Positions 15,419 through 28,600 of a stretch of 44,845 nt of DNA are shown here, piece by piece (the stretch's first letter is position 1; each line of letters begins with the position of its first letter). Position numbers and translations under genes: made by a program. Source of the DNA: Phallusia fumigata. Lineage: Eukaryota > Chordata > Ascidiacea > Phlebobranchia > Ascidiidae. Where the stretch lies: assembly GCA_008931825.1 (NCBI GenBank), contig QXVZ01016720.1:1-44845 (forward strand). The letters run 5' to 3'. The notes beneath the pieces were generated by a model. That model ran no database searches and had not been told where the DNA came from. It saw nothing but the letters and a program-made list of their open reading frames with translations.

Positions 15419-18400
15419 TGCGCACCTAATCTGCTTGGCCTCAATATCTCATTCCGTGTCGTTGCTTCCGAGACGAGGGTTTCCATCGAGCAAACGCGTT
15501 TGACCCGATATTACAAGCATCCTTCGAACATCACAGCCATTCCCCAACACAACACAAACGCTGTGCAACGTCAAATGATCTCTTTGTTTCAATACACCTT
15601 CGGTATATCATGTACCACGTATTTACATGTTTGCAGTGTGTGACAAACGTTATGTGTGGTGCGAATTTAACGTCTGCATGAAGCCTTATTTGTTCGTTGA
15701 GGTCGTCGACTGAAAAATCTTCCAAGCAGTGACGCGTGTCGTTGTACTGTGTATCATTAAAATATGTCATTGCTGTTAATGCCGCTTTTGTGCGCTTTGT
15801 TTGTTTGCGACATAAACACGCTTTGCACGTACACGAATTCATAAACTTGGCGAAAATGCGATTAACAGTGATACTGGCAAGAAATTCTCCTTCACTGAAT
15901 CGGTGCTTAGATAGGAGCGCACTAATTACAACACTGCGGAATGAGTTAAGTTGAAAAATTCCTTTCCAGTGTTTTCTACGCCAGTAGATCACAAGTCAAT
16001 TTCCACGAAGGATTTGGTCAGCAAAAGCGCACATGTTCGCACCACGAAATTAATTACTAAGCTGCTATCAAGTGGTCGGCCTCAGTTTTCTTAACTTACG
16101 CAGCCATGAAGGCACTTTGTCATTTTGTGACCATTATTTGTGGCCATGAAACCACTTCACGGCCCTTCTCGCAAATTATTTAGAGAACCGTAATTATTTA
16201 CGCGATGAGATGGAACTGCGCCTAAAACTCACGCCACGGTTGATCGTAATTACAGCAAAACGCCGCAAGATCATCAGTAATAGTCCTTATTCTGGTTCTG
16301 CCACTGTAACAAAACGATTTTTCTGCAGCATACAATTACACCATTCTGTCGATAACATGTTGACGCGTGCAGCGATTAAAAAGCATATTTACACGACAGC
16401 CGGTACAAGAACAACGACAAAACAAATTGCCCACAAACTTACAGCCGTGGTTCTGCATTTCTTTGAAACTGCAACAAACTGATGATAAATAGTTTATCAA
16501 ACGCAGTATATGATATGTTACAACTCTCAGTTAAAATGTAACTACTGAATCAATCTTGAAAAATTGCTGCAGAAAAGTTACATGATATTAATTAAAAACA
16601 ATCCACACAAGCAAAAAATCTATTTTGTACAAACGTTGTATTAATAATATTACCTAAATTTCTGCACTTACCGATGAAACAAACTCCCCTTAATTTTTTG
16701 AGTATCGAATTCTGTCTGTTTCAATTTATACTTTGAATAAGTTATAACTCAACATTACACCTATTTTGACAAAGGGCAACAAAATGGCACGTGGTTATAC
16801 AACAGATGGAAACCCGAGCATTCATCTCGTTGTTTCGCTACAAACTAACCGTTTTTTGCCATTTCGACCAAAGACGAATTTACAAATATTTCAATTAGTA
16901 AGGCGATATCCTGTTCAGCGGATTATTCATTCGATTTTTTGATGCCGAAAATGCACCCAAGTGACAAATTAGTGCCGCTAGTTTTCCCAAAGCTCGCATT
17001 AAAATGTAAATCCTGTTACTTCTCATCCGATCTACAAGATTTAATTCAACAGTTTTAAACCTTTTTGGACTACACGGGTTTCTTACTGTTAATGTAGTTT
17101 TGTTTGCAGTAAACTTGCTATCACTCTCAACTGCCTTCTTGAGGTATTCTCATCCAACTTAAACCAACTACAAACAACTAGCACCACCGATGAGTTTAAA
17201 CCGTTCAGCGAGTTTTCTCGAGGGGTGTTTGTTTATGAAGAGATTCTTTTGCAGGGCCGTCGCCAACGAACGTAAACAAAGTGTTATACTTGCTACAAAC
17301 AAGTTGTGCTCGCTAAGCAAATACTTCGAATACGTTTAAAATCAAAGAGACATGGCACACGTTAATAATTTAATTATCACATCAGATTTTTGGGGTTACT
17401 TTAAACAGATAATAACTTTTTAACATTTTTTTATAAAACAACCCCAATAAACACAATTTGGAAGATTTAGGTCCTAAATGGTTGCAATATTTTAGTGATA
17501 GGTTAGTGTCTGGGGTTGTTATTTTAGAGTCAGCCATTTTGTCTCAAACGGCATTTCTTCGACAAAGAAAAACTCGTGCATATACTTAAACCAAAGATTT
17601 GCACATTCATCCAAATTTCTAAAAGCAAATTTCTTGGGCGTGGCGAGTGTGGCCGGAAAAACCACAAACAGAAGTGTGCAAATTAAGTGAAAGCTATGAG
17701 ATCATTTAATTGTAGACATACACAATGTCTGCTGTTACTTGCGAAAGTAAGAACGCAATGACGCAAAAATACAAATTACAGGTTTGTAAAACCTTGAACA
17801 CGATTTAGATCTCGTTTGGTTTAATGACAACATGCAGGTCCCATCCGATTGCGACAAACCAAACGCCAATTAACACAATCAACAAACGCTTATGGTTTGT
17901 GTCAAGTATGCAGTGTACCAAGCTGTGGGAGATTATATTGAAGCAAAAAAGAAACTTGTGGCTCTAGGACACATTTAATTACATGTTGCACTCAGACATA
18001 GAACCGCCAACGTTGAGGCGTTTCGTGTCAAGTATATCCACTGGAAGTTATTTTAAGTCGGTTTCTCGGTAAATCGCTGGTGTATAGATTATCAATGTTT
18101 CCCTCAGAATGTACTTTAAAATTGCCATAGTTTTCTCTTGGCAATCGTGATTTACGAGGTTGCAATTAAGTTAAAGGCATTCAATATTGCACGCAGCAAG
18201 TTGCGGCGCATCGTGCGGCGCGTTGCAGCAATATGGTTGGCGTTGATTTTTGGGTAACATTTCAGCACGCGTCTGGGTAATTTACTTCGTGCGATCATCG
18301 AACAGGCACGCGCTGCAATAGATCGACTTTCAGGTACAAAACAATGGGCGATTCTAATTCTCAAAGCAAAAGCAGCGATTAATTTCAACGATAATCGACC

Positions 18401-21400
18401 AGTTGCGTTAATCCCGTTCGAACGCGTGACGACATGAACGGCTCATTGTTTAGCAGTAATTCGAACAAATGGCGCTGATGGCAGGTGGTCGTTGCCACTC
18501 ACAACGCACGCGCCTACTGGTGCACGCCCTGCTCGAACGAAACGACTTTATCGCCCCCATCAATTGTTTGTTGGTGCAAATCAGTTCGCCTTCAGACCGC
18601 ATTAGCGACAACAAAATGCCCAATTAGTATCTGATTAAAACTGAGGTAAAATAGAAAGCAGAATAAACCTCCGCAGACCTAACTGGGCGTAACGACAATT
18701 ATCGGATTATTAAATATTTGCTATAATGTTTAAGATTGCGATTAGCACAGAAACAAAATAAAATAGATAATAAATAGATACCTATTAACGAATTACCGCC
18801 CATCGAATATACTGTACTGCGGCCCCAAGTCGAAATAGTGTATTCATATACTAACCTCAATTTGGTTTTCAAACAGATGTCCGTTCTGGCCCTACCTACA
18901 GTTACAAAAGGTATGCAAGAAAAGCACAGTTGCAAAAAATCGCAACAAACGTCTAAACAACCTTGTTTTCGCATACTGCGCAAAAAAACACGTTTCACTT
19001 TGTCTTAAATTATATTTTCAGCATTTAACAAACATTTAGGGCAGTGTTAAGACATAAATATAACTATCGTGACTTTTACTAAGAGTTGCCAATACACTTC
19101 TAACGCAGCTCACTAATTCAAATACCTTTGCAAGTGTTTGGGTGCGGCACTCCGGTTGTCACTAGCTTATCCAGCGCAGAAGAAGATACGATCATTGGCT
19201 TGTAGCTTGGGCAAACAGTGATTTCTGCAAAGGGCGGCTAATCGCCTCAACGCGAGTTTTTCTTGAAACTGTCGACATGGGTGATCACCCAACTTAAAGT
19301 GATGCCGGGATGAATATAGTGACTCAAAAATTAGGGTTAGACCACACTTATCAAGAAAAGCAGTAAACTTCCTGATAACTAATCTGCGTGTAATGGATCG
19401 AATGCAGGTTTATTAGTGAACGCCATTTTGTGAAATTACCGTTAGTCACCCCATTACCGGGTAGAAGCACCACCGGCAACACAAGGGAAAGGAGGTTTTG
19501 ATTTTTCTGTAATGTGGGCAAATGTTTTTATTCATGGCTTGAAATCTTATCCACCAGAAGCTTTTAAACTTTCCCGCCGTGTAGCAGGTCCATTAACATT
19601 TGACACTTTAAGCTGGATTTGCGGATTATAATTGTCGGTTTTATACAGAATATATATTCAGCAAAGCAGATGGCTCTGCATCTCCTTCTGATCCATCTGT
19701 TATCTGTAGATATGAAAATTCCATTTGGATTTTGGATCGGATCATATACGAAAGGCGGCATCGAACAAAATACACTTTGCAGTGGACGATCGGCATCGGC
19801 AAGTACGTCACTTGCCAAACGAAAATGGCGTGACAGACTAAGAACGTTACTCGTGACGTCACCTGTGGAAGCCAACGCAGCGGCAGTTAATCGCTAAAAC
19901 AAATGTTGTGATGTCGAGTTTTAAAAGCTCTTTCTGATGCCGCTAAGAATCAAACGAAATAGCACAACTCCGTTATCACAACAAATGCTTGTCGCACGTG
20001 TTGCGGCGATTTTAGTAGTTCGTCCGCGTCGGTGTAACCCCCACAAAGGGTATTTGTAACAAAGATTTAAGACGATAATTGTTTTGGATACAAGCCACGA
20101 ACAAACAAGACAACATTGAATACAAGTGACCCAAAAATGTTTTACAAGATTTAATGTGCTAGACAGCTTGAGAATTTTATAATATTCTGTGGTACAACTT
20201 TATCATCGTAAACATCATTAATTTGAAGGTTTGCCTACTCAACCCCAAAAAATGTGATTTAAACTGATTTTGTCGATGCACAATACATGTGATTTAGACA
20301 ACATCCTGTGTAGGGAACTACTTTGCTCGGGAAAGCTTAGTTGTGCGTTTTGTCCGCAATAGGCTAAATAAATAGTATGAATTACAGTTAGTGCATGTTA
20401 CGCAATAATAAAATACCTGACCGATAAAAGAAAGGATAAAAATAGCTGTAATGGCGCGCATCAAGCGAGTGTCATGATCGTTACTTTTTGGTGGGACTGC
20501 AAGTTTCAACAAGTGCTTGTCTTGTAAACAAAGGGACTTGCCCGAACATCATAATTTCACTAAGTGTGCGCCGGGCTCGTTTGTGGCGACAGATCTCTAC
20601 AACGCTTCGCGCGCGTTTACCACATCAAAGTTGACAGGTAATTATTAAGTCAGTTACAACTGGCCTCCAACCTCGTCGCAACATGACTGACCACCAGCAC
20701 TTGACGCAAACAAGTGCTGTAGGCTGCACAGCATGGCCCAAGCGGCTCTTTTCTGTTTATAAACGAAGTCAACTTACTTGTGAGTGGGTGGCCTATCAAG
20801 CACTGACGCTCAACCTAACCAGGCGCCTGCAAGTTTCCGACGTTGACAGAGTATAAATCCGTTTAACTGAAGACAAATTTAAATGCCTCTAAATAAGTAA
20901 AGAAATCTGTACTATGCATTCTGACCTAGTTAAACACCCGCTTTTAGCATACGTCTCCACATCAAGTGGTGAACACATTGAACTACTGTCCAAACTTAGT
21001 TGAGCCAACGCCTTTTCGTCAACCTTATCTCAAGGCAAATTGAGATTGGACGCCACAACAGAACGGAGATTGATTCTTAAGATATGGGCACATGTTTATG
21101 CTAATACCCTACTAAGAAGCTTTATCTTGTGTACAAAATTACAATCTCTATTCTACCGTTGTTATGGTTTACAGTTCTCAACGCGACTACGTTGTATACG
21201 TTTGAAACGTTGCCACTCCACGTCTTGAAATCCCCTCTAAGTGACGTCACAAACCCGCAGTGTGTCAAGGGCAGTTGTTGTTCTGAAAATATTTTCAACG
21301 GCGTGAATCATCGTCGTGAGTGATCGTTGAAAAATCAAGAAGTGACGCTCGTGGGCAACCCTGTGCGTTAGGGTTTGAACGGTACAAGTCGTATTTGTGG

Positions 21401-21882
21401 TGACAATAAACAATGCGCCTCTACGTTTGAGAGGAGTTTGTATCACATCTAAATCCTAACACTGTGGCTAAAATAACCTTTGCACTTTTAGTCGATTAGA
21501 CCAACGTTAAATCTCAATTGGAGTAGTAGATAAAAATGTGACTTTTACTTGCTTAGGAAGGCTGAATACACAGAGGACGCTTTACAGTCCATATATTTTG
21601 TAGGCCATTGTTGCTTTGGGCCAAATTCCGATAAAAACCACGGTTTAAAAAATTATTCCCACTTTAGCAAAAGTATTACCATGTAAAATGTAACAGGAGT
21701 GAAACAGGCACTGCAATTACATGAGTTATGAGGCCTTTTGCAAGTTATATTGGCAGTGCAATCATATTTGGTTGATCCAACGAACAATTCTACAAATTAC
21801 ATTTAAAGGTTTTCAAGTGTTTGTTTCTAACCATGTTTTATTTGTAAAATAATTGTTCTTCGTTACAACAAGAAACATTGAC

Positions 21883-22080
21883 ATGGCTCAAGTTTATTCT
21901 CGGCCTCCTCAAGGGTGGCTTCAACGCAATAGTCAATTTCGACAGAAAATAAATTGCGCACAAGTTATTGCAAAAAGGTACGCCTTACAACAGTTAGTTA
22001 AAACCAGCGGAGACCCCCAAAAGTGCTTCGAGGCCGTAGAAACACTGGGAACAATCAATACCACAAGAATTGCAAAATGA
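21883..22080 (+). CDS. Possible 65-aa protein of unknown function
   Basis: An ATG at 21883 opens a 65-codon frame beginning MAQVYSRPPQGWLQ and ending NTTRIAK, then TGA. Composition is ordinary for a soluble, basic protein (many Gln, Lys and Arg, two Cys); I see no signal peptide or membrane segment. An AG preceded by a T/A-rich tract at 21871-21872 could be a cis or spliced-leader acceptor 10 nt upstream of the ATG. AATAAA follows at 22084-22089, four bases after the stop. It would converge with EHBP1, whose putative poly(A) signal is about 130 bp away. I do not recognise the family. It could instead be the last exon of a longer gene or a chance ORF. Confidence 0.4.
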   Translation: MAQVYSRPPQGWLQRNSQFRQKINCAQVIAKRYALQQLVKTSGDPQKCFEAVETLGTINTTRIAK

Positions 22081-22083
22081 AAC

Positions 22084-22089
22084 AATAAA
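22084..22089 (+). promoter_or_regulatory. AATAAA poly(A) signal candidate for the 65-aa ORF
   Basis: The AATAAA hexamer begins four bases after the TGA at 22078-22080, giving a very short 3' UTR. This supports the small plus-strand ORF being transcribed, though one hexamer in AT-rich DNA is weak evidence. Confidence 0.35.
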
Positions 22090-22219
22090 AATATATGAGT
22101 GAAATCTATCAGGTTGTAGTATTTCTTTGAGCGGAGCGAAACTAAATGATGATGATCTGATAATAAACACTGATGTACAATGAAAATTAGGAAAACAAGC
22201 GGAATTGCATGACATGAAG

Positions 22220-22225
22220 TTTATT
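22220..22225 (-). promoter_or_regulatory. Poly(A) signal candidate for EHBP1
   Basis: The plus strand reads tttatt, AATAAA on the minus strand, about 375 nt downstream of the EHBP1 stop at 22597. This would give a 3' UTR of roughly 0.4 kb and places the 3' ends of EHBP1 and the small plus-strand ORF close together. Confidence 0.5.
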
Positions 22226-22596
22226 GTCAAAAATTGCACTTATTTGTCGTTTGTTTGGCTTGGTGGAACAATTACAAGCGACGCGGTCACCAAAAAGGCG
22301 TGGGAGCGACAAGCACAAACCAACAAGGAAAATAGAAACATGACATTGGACCGCAGTTGACGTGGCGCTAACCGCACCACAACTCCACCTCAAGTAGTGT
22401 TAAGAGCGGATAAAAGTCCATGCACAAAAGCTTTCGCGCTTTAAAGATGGTTGAAGAGAATTTTGGGCAATTAATATCGCCCGTGGCCAGCGGATCAGCA
22501 CAAACTTGTTTCCACTTGAGTTGGCAAGATCAGTACATCGCAGATTGTTGCAAACGCAAATTTAATGTGGCACGGACAAGAATGATTTTGAAAGTG

Positions 22597-22687
22597 TCAC
22601 ATCACCACGCATTTTTCGTCGTCTTTTATAACTTTTGACATGTTTTCACCCAAACTTGTCTGTAGCCGTTCTTCCTCTTCCAGAGCC
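22597..22687 (-). CDS. EHBP1: EHBP1 terminal coding exon with CaaX box
   Basis: 91 nt including TGA at 22599-22597; acceptor AAATACAG. Encodes [20 protein letters not shown] followed by KDDEKCVVM. The last four residues, CVVM, fit a CaaX prenylation motif. Human EHBP1 ends EKCVLQ, so both position and context are conserved. Confidence 0.95.
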
Positions 22688-25600
22688 CTGTATTTTCAAA
22701 AACGTGTCAAACCAGCGTTAAAAACAGAATAGATCGACTAAATTCAAAAAATAACGTTTAACCGAGAACGTTGCATTTACCTGTCGTTACTAGACTGTTA
22801 ACAAGTAACAATACTGTTGGGCGTTTGTTTTATCGTTTTAAAGTGAGGTCGAAAAAGGAAGACCCGTTTCAATGTTTTTGTTACAAACGGGAAAGCGTTG
22901 AAGAACGCTTTGTATGTCCTTTGGACGATTTTGTTATAAACCACAGCAACGGTTGTAAACACTTACATCTGTTCCTTTTCGTTCATATCTTGCATGATTT
23001 GGTCTCGTTTGTTCACCAGGCGAAATTTCTCCTCAAGCAAAACTTTCTCTCGTTCTCTTTGAGCAAGCGTCTTCATAGCGTCTAAACAAAAGAAATCCAG
23101 TAATTTGTGTACGATTTGTGAAATCATCAGCAACGGGTGGGTGGTCGTGGTTCAGAAATTTCAGCAGTCGAAAACAATCGCAATTGTAAGTGTCGTCACG
23201 ACCGGACGATGCGGGTATGATGGACGAGCTAGAAAGGCCGGTGACAACTTATCACAAACAAGTTCAAATCATACAAGCAAGTAACAACGTTACAGGAGGC
23301 GCGCCGTGTTACGCATGCGGGCTCGGTGAACGACCAACTTGGACTAGTTCTGACTAATTTCAAGCTCCCGGCCAACATTGAAATGACGGAGGCGGACAAG
23401 GCCAAGCGAGCGCTTGAACGTGGCTATTATACCGACCACAGCGCAAACCGAGCCACGCCCGGTGAGACAGCTAATTAAAACGCTCATGTATAGTTTAGTT
23501 GGAGCGCATATTTATAAGAACAGCAGTGGGTAACATTGTGAAATCAAAGGCCTCCACAGAAAAAGTGGTAGCACGTGATTTTGACCGCAAAACGCTTGGC
23601 GGAAAAATGTCCACGCCCGAAAGAGCCGCCTTCGCCGAACGACAATTACACGGTTGAGAACAATGCGGCGCGTACACAAATCCGGCTTTAATCCAAAGAC
23701 AATGCGTGAAAGTGGCGCACTCAAGGAACACGCTCGGTGGTTATTAAACCAAGAATCTTCCTCGGGCTTTTCAGACACTGTCTAGTTGATTGCTAAATTA
23801 CCCCCAAACTCACGGCATTGTTGATCTCCACATATAGTGAAACAATAGGTGATTGCGTAATTACAGACGGTGTGGTTTAGATGACTAGCCCGACAGTATT
23901 TCTGGAGCAAATAATTAGTGATTAAGGATTCCATGGCGCTGTTTAGCCATAAATCGCGGAGGCAGGTTCGACACGACGAGGCGATTCATCAGCCAAACAC
24001 AAACAAACAAAGGCGATATACATATCGCGGCGTATGTTTGTGTATAAAACAAGCGTATGGCAGCGAGGCGAGGACTGTGCGCTGCACACGACCGCGAGCT
24101 ACCCAGAAACGAACATGAACTAGCGAAAAACATTTCCTGGAAACAAGCTAAATGGCGGATGCGCATATTTGAAACGAAGCCGGCAACTCGCAACGGCACC
24201 AAGCGTTTTTCATCGCAAGCGATTGTCTGGCGACAAATGAAGACGAAGCGTTGCCATGAATTTGACTGATTACGTTCACCGCAGCAAAATTTCAAGTGGC
24301 CTTCACTTTATCAAGAAGCTAAAATCGATAAGTTACGATTCGTGGCGTGATCACGTGACCCGATCAATGGCAACGGTAAACAGCATAGGCCAGACTCGAC
24401 GACGCCTCAATGAATGTGACGCAAAAATGACCAGCGACTGATGACGTCAGTGCCAGGAAGCGCCGCCACGCGACAAGGTCGACGACTGACAGCGGCCAAC
24501 CATTAATTTGTGTTAAAACAGTGCAATTCCCATTGTGTATACAAACAGCGGCAGCTTAATGGCATGGCAGGAATGAACGAAGCCGAGGCGTTGTCGATCA
24601 AAATGCTGCGCAGATCTAATCACGATTGCAGACGCGCGACACCAAGCCGTTTAGCAAGTGGATTAAGCCGAGTCGACGCACAAGCCACCACCTTAGAGCG
24701 CTTATGTATGGCAAGTGTACACACGTGAGCAGCAAGATCCAGTTGATACCTTTGATCCGAGAATTGTAATCCGATTTCTGCCACCATGACCGATTCACAC
24801 GCGCCGAATAGCGAGGGTGGAAAAAGCGCAACCGAGAGCAGAATCATGATGAAGAGGTTTCGGCTACGCAATGTTAAGACGGCGATCGGCGACGATAAGG
24901 CCGAGCTTTCTTAGTATTAACCCGAAAGTCATTGTGATTACATGCAAATAGCGGGATTTCGTCAACTTTGACTCCTACGAAGGGTAACTCCCCCGCGTAA
25001 GCGCGTCCGTGCAAAACCACCTACAAAGTAACACGGTAGTGGAGTACGAATTGATGTAATGAGCTGAGCTGTCATCGAGTCAAAGATGTCTTGAATGATA
25101 AACAAAACAATTGTTATTCGAGTTTTTGTAATTTAGTTCAATGTTCGTCCGTTTTTGACAAGGTTGGTGCTTTAACCGAGCTCTGATAAGATATCAACAA
25201 AACAAAAGACCGGATTTCAGCAGAATATATTTGTGACATTCAAAGTTTTTGTGTAAAACGTTTGGTATATGGGCAGCGCATAATTACCAACGCGTAACAT
25301 AAAAATGATAAAATGTAAAGACGAATGCAATATTTTCCTCATACAGAACGGTCCACTAACTGTCGTGTTTTGTTTTTCTTGTGCAACGGGATATACTTTA
25401 TCGACCGAACGTCAAGGAAACTTTCCGGCCCGAATTTCCGGACTTCTTGTGCCCACGCAAAAACCACAAAACAGCGGTAGATCACACCTGCGCTTCCGGT
25501 TCGAAAACCAAGTCAGAAAGAAACGANCATAAAAGATACTATATGTCGAGAAATTTGCTGATAAACCACTCACTGTTGAAGAAACTTTCACTGTAGCTTT

Positions 25601-28600
25601 CCAATCACACACCTGACTGAGCGTCCGGAGTTTAGTTCAAATTTAGGTATGTCCCTAAATTCGCAGTAAAAATCACGTCTGTATTGTCTTTTAAATCTCA
25701 AAATTCATGACCCTAACCAAACATATGTCAGAAATTATGATCTATCTAGCAGTTTAGTTTGGAAAACGGTAACCTTTCCATGCGATTTTTAACCCTCTTA
25801 AAACAGGAAAATGGCTTAAGTATATTATTGGCCAAAACGTAAAGGAGTTGAATGCCGCGAATTTTAGGTTGAGATGAATGAAAAGTACGACTGGTGCGAT
25901 TTTAAGTCATGTGATCTGCAACAGCCTTTCGATTGGTCAAAATACCTACTACCTAAAAACCGGAAAAAAGACATGATTCAATAACAGATGGACCATTACA
26001 TATGATCGTAAACTCGGTACCTTCGATCTCCATGAGGGGAATAAGTTCCTCGTGAATCTTGTCAACGTTCTCCAGTATCTCCTGCTCCTCTTCCCTGCCA
26101 ATCAACATACACAAAAACATCATTATTTTTGTCGTGCGATGTTGACGTAAGTGATGGCTTTGATGTAGCGACGGTCGGGAGTTAAGGGCGATTTACACGA
26201 CAACCAACCGACGTACACTGCACCACCTTTCACCCCAAACCATCGACGTCCACACTTTAAGATTTTCTCCAATCGGCAGTGGTGGCTTGATTTCGGCAAA
26301 TTTACTTGCGTGATTGGTTGCATAGCGGTAAAAGGCTGTGGGGCGTCGATATTGTGGCCCTACACACGTCCGGCTTAAAACAGGAAAGTGCGCAACTCTC
26401 CCGAGAACAAATAAATAGGGAAGGCATTGATGTCACGGACGTGCCTGCCCGGTACTGGCTACCCGCGAGTTTTGCATTCTGCTTGTGTTTTATTAATAAA
26501 CAAAACATCTAGCCGTATATTTTGCTTTCGGGCAACAACACATTCCCTATCCCAACAAATCTCCAAACGGTCTTAAAGCGATTCAATACAGCGCTTATTT
26601 GGGCACGNGGAGTACGAATTGATGTAATGAGCTGAGCTGCCATCGAGTCAAAGATGTCTTGAATGATAAACAAAACAATTGTTATTCAAGTTTTGGTAAT
26701 TTAGTTCAATGTTCGTCCGTTTTTGACAAGGTTGGTGCTTTAACTCAGCTCTGATGAGATATCAACAAAACAAAAGACCGGATTTCAGCAGAATATATTT
26801 GTGACATTCAAAGTATTTGTGTAAAACGTTTGGTATATGGGCAGCGCATTATTACCAACGCGTAACATAAAAATGATAAAGTGTAAAGACGAATGTAATA
26901 TTTTCCTCATACAGAACGGTCCACTAACTGTCGTGTTTTGTTTTTCTTGTACAACGGGATATACTTTATCGACCGAACGTCAAGGAAACTTTCCGGCCCA
27001 AATTTCCGGATTTCTTGTGCCCACGCAAAAACCACAAAACAGCGGCAGATCACACCTGCGCTTCCGGTTCGAAAACTAAGTCAGAAAGCAACGATGGTAT
27101 TTGGGCAAAGTCCAGAGTAACGGCCACAGTAAAGTGTGCGGATGCCACAAGCTTTCATCCACTCCACATCTACATGCGCTTAATCCTGTTTATGGACAGA
27201 TTAACATTTCTTAAGGCCTTGGTGCGTCAACACGGAGCGGGCGAGACGAGTCGAATCCTGCTTCTTGCGGTGAAAGCGACACGACTGTACAGGCGGGATT
27301 ATGAGAGAACGAAAACGCACTGGTGCGAAAGAACAAGTCAGTTTGGGCGAAGTTTGCATCGTTCTTTGTTGCTGATAAATGATGAGGTTTGGTTATCGAC
27401 GCCAGTGAACGTCGCCGGCTGCAAACCGCTAAGCGTTTAAAGTGTGTTCGAGCGACGATGTAGGCGAGTTATATTTATCCTTGCCTTGTTGTGTCAACGG
27501 AATGTGCTGGCAGTGCGACGACACGATCCCGGGATTTAATTAAGTGCATCGACAAGTTTCAATCCGCCTTAAACAATAAACATGTCAGGCTTGTCGCAAT
27601 TTCTCGCATCTTGCTGCGAGTTCCACCAGGTTCTATTTTCGGGATCAAATTTCGTTCAGTGCTGGTTTGCACAAGCAACTACAACACAGACTACCTGGTG
27701 CACGGGCATAAGCTTTTTCTAATCAGAATTCAATTTTCAATTTTGGAAAGAACGCACGAAGAACGATCGATTTTATTGATTTCGCGCTAAGCATGAGAAT
27801 GACATAATCGTATGCAATTAATTAGAAGCGCTTGCAAGCAAACTGGCATTTGGTTGAGGAGCACGAGGAAATATATTTAACTGTTAAGTTGCTAGCAACA
27901 GTTTAAACCAAGAAAGTGTAAAACTATGAGCATTGTTAGCTATAAAGCGCATGTGATATTCGACTTAAATTTAGCCATAAAACCTATGTATGCCTTACAC
28001 CATGAAGAGGAGCCTAAAATCGGAAAAACGTGTCAAGTGCTAAAACACCTCGAATGTACGCATTTGGGTCAGCAAATAAAACAATGACTCAACAAATCTA
28101 AAAAAACGCATACCTGTTTCAAATTTCTAGCTACTAAAGAAAATGAAGAGCAATCGCACATAAAAGATACTATATATAGTATATATATACTATATACTAT
28201 ATATAGATACTATATATATATATATACGTCGCGAAGTTTGCTGATAAACCACTCACTGTTGAAGAAACTTTCACTGTAGCTTTCCAATCACACACCTGAC
28301 TGAGCGTCCGGAGTTTAGTTCAAATTTAGGTATGTCCCTAAATTCGCAGTAAAAATCACGTCTGTATTGTCTTTTAAATCTCAAAATTCATGACCCTAAC
28401 CAAACATATGTCAGAAATTATGATCTATCTAGCAGTTTAGTTTGGAAAACGGTAACCTTTCCATGCGATTTTTAACCCTCTTAAAACAGGAAAATGGCTT
28501 AAGTATATTATTGGCCAAAACGTAAAGGAGTTGAATGCCGCGAATTTTAGGTTGAGATGAATGAAAAGTACGACTGGTGCGATTTTAAGTCATGTGATCT

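Larger units (their letters stand above)
4299..21882. other. Large gene-poor interval upstream of Otx
   Basis: No ORF in these 17.6 kb shows a recognisable domain or a chain of phase-compatible exons. The longest frames (11570-12004 plus, 144 aa; 15531-15992 minus, 153 aa) look random in composition. The stretch lies 5' of Otx, so it is the natural place for its enhancers. It includes a GATA/ETS cluster at 6902-6948, a mixed GATA/ETS/TAATCC cluster at 15369-15418, the contig-overlap repeat at 5008-5384 and a 35-bp-period direct repeat at 15022-15076. Confidence 0.6.

Noticed and set aside
15531..15992. 153-aa minus-strand ORF, the longest in the Otx upstream interval
   Set aside because: Cys/His-containing but without any spaced metal-binding pattern or family resemblance. 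Likely chance; kept only as a candidate for a homology search.
12230..16930. Several GGATTA/TAATCC Otx-type sites upstream of Otx
   Set aside because: Their number is close to the chance expectation for a 6-mer on both strands in AT-rich DNA, so I do not claim enrichment.
25041..27094. Apparent tandem duplication inside EHBP1
   Set aside because: Every repeat boundary coincides with an n, and one contig already contains all the sequence. Haplotype overlap explains it without a real duplication.
27015..27440. 141-aa plus-strand ORF in an EHBP1 intron
   Set aside because: Antisense to EHBP1 and partly in contig-overlap sequence; no recognised domain.
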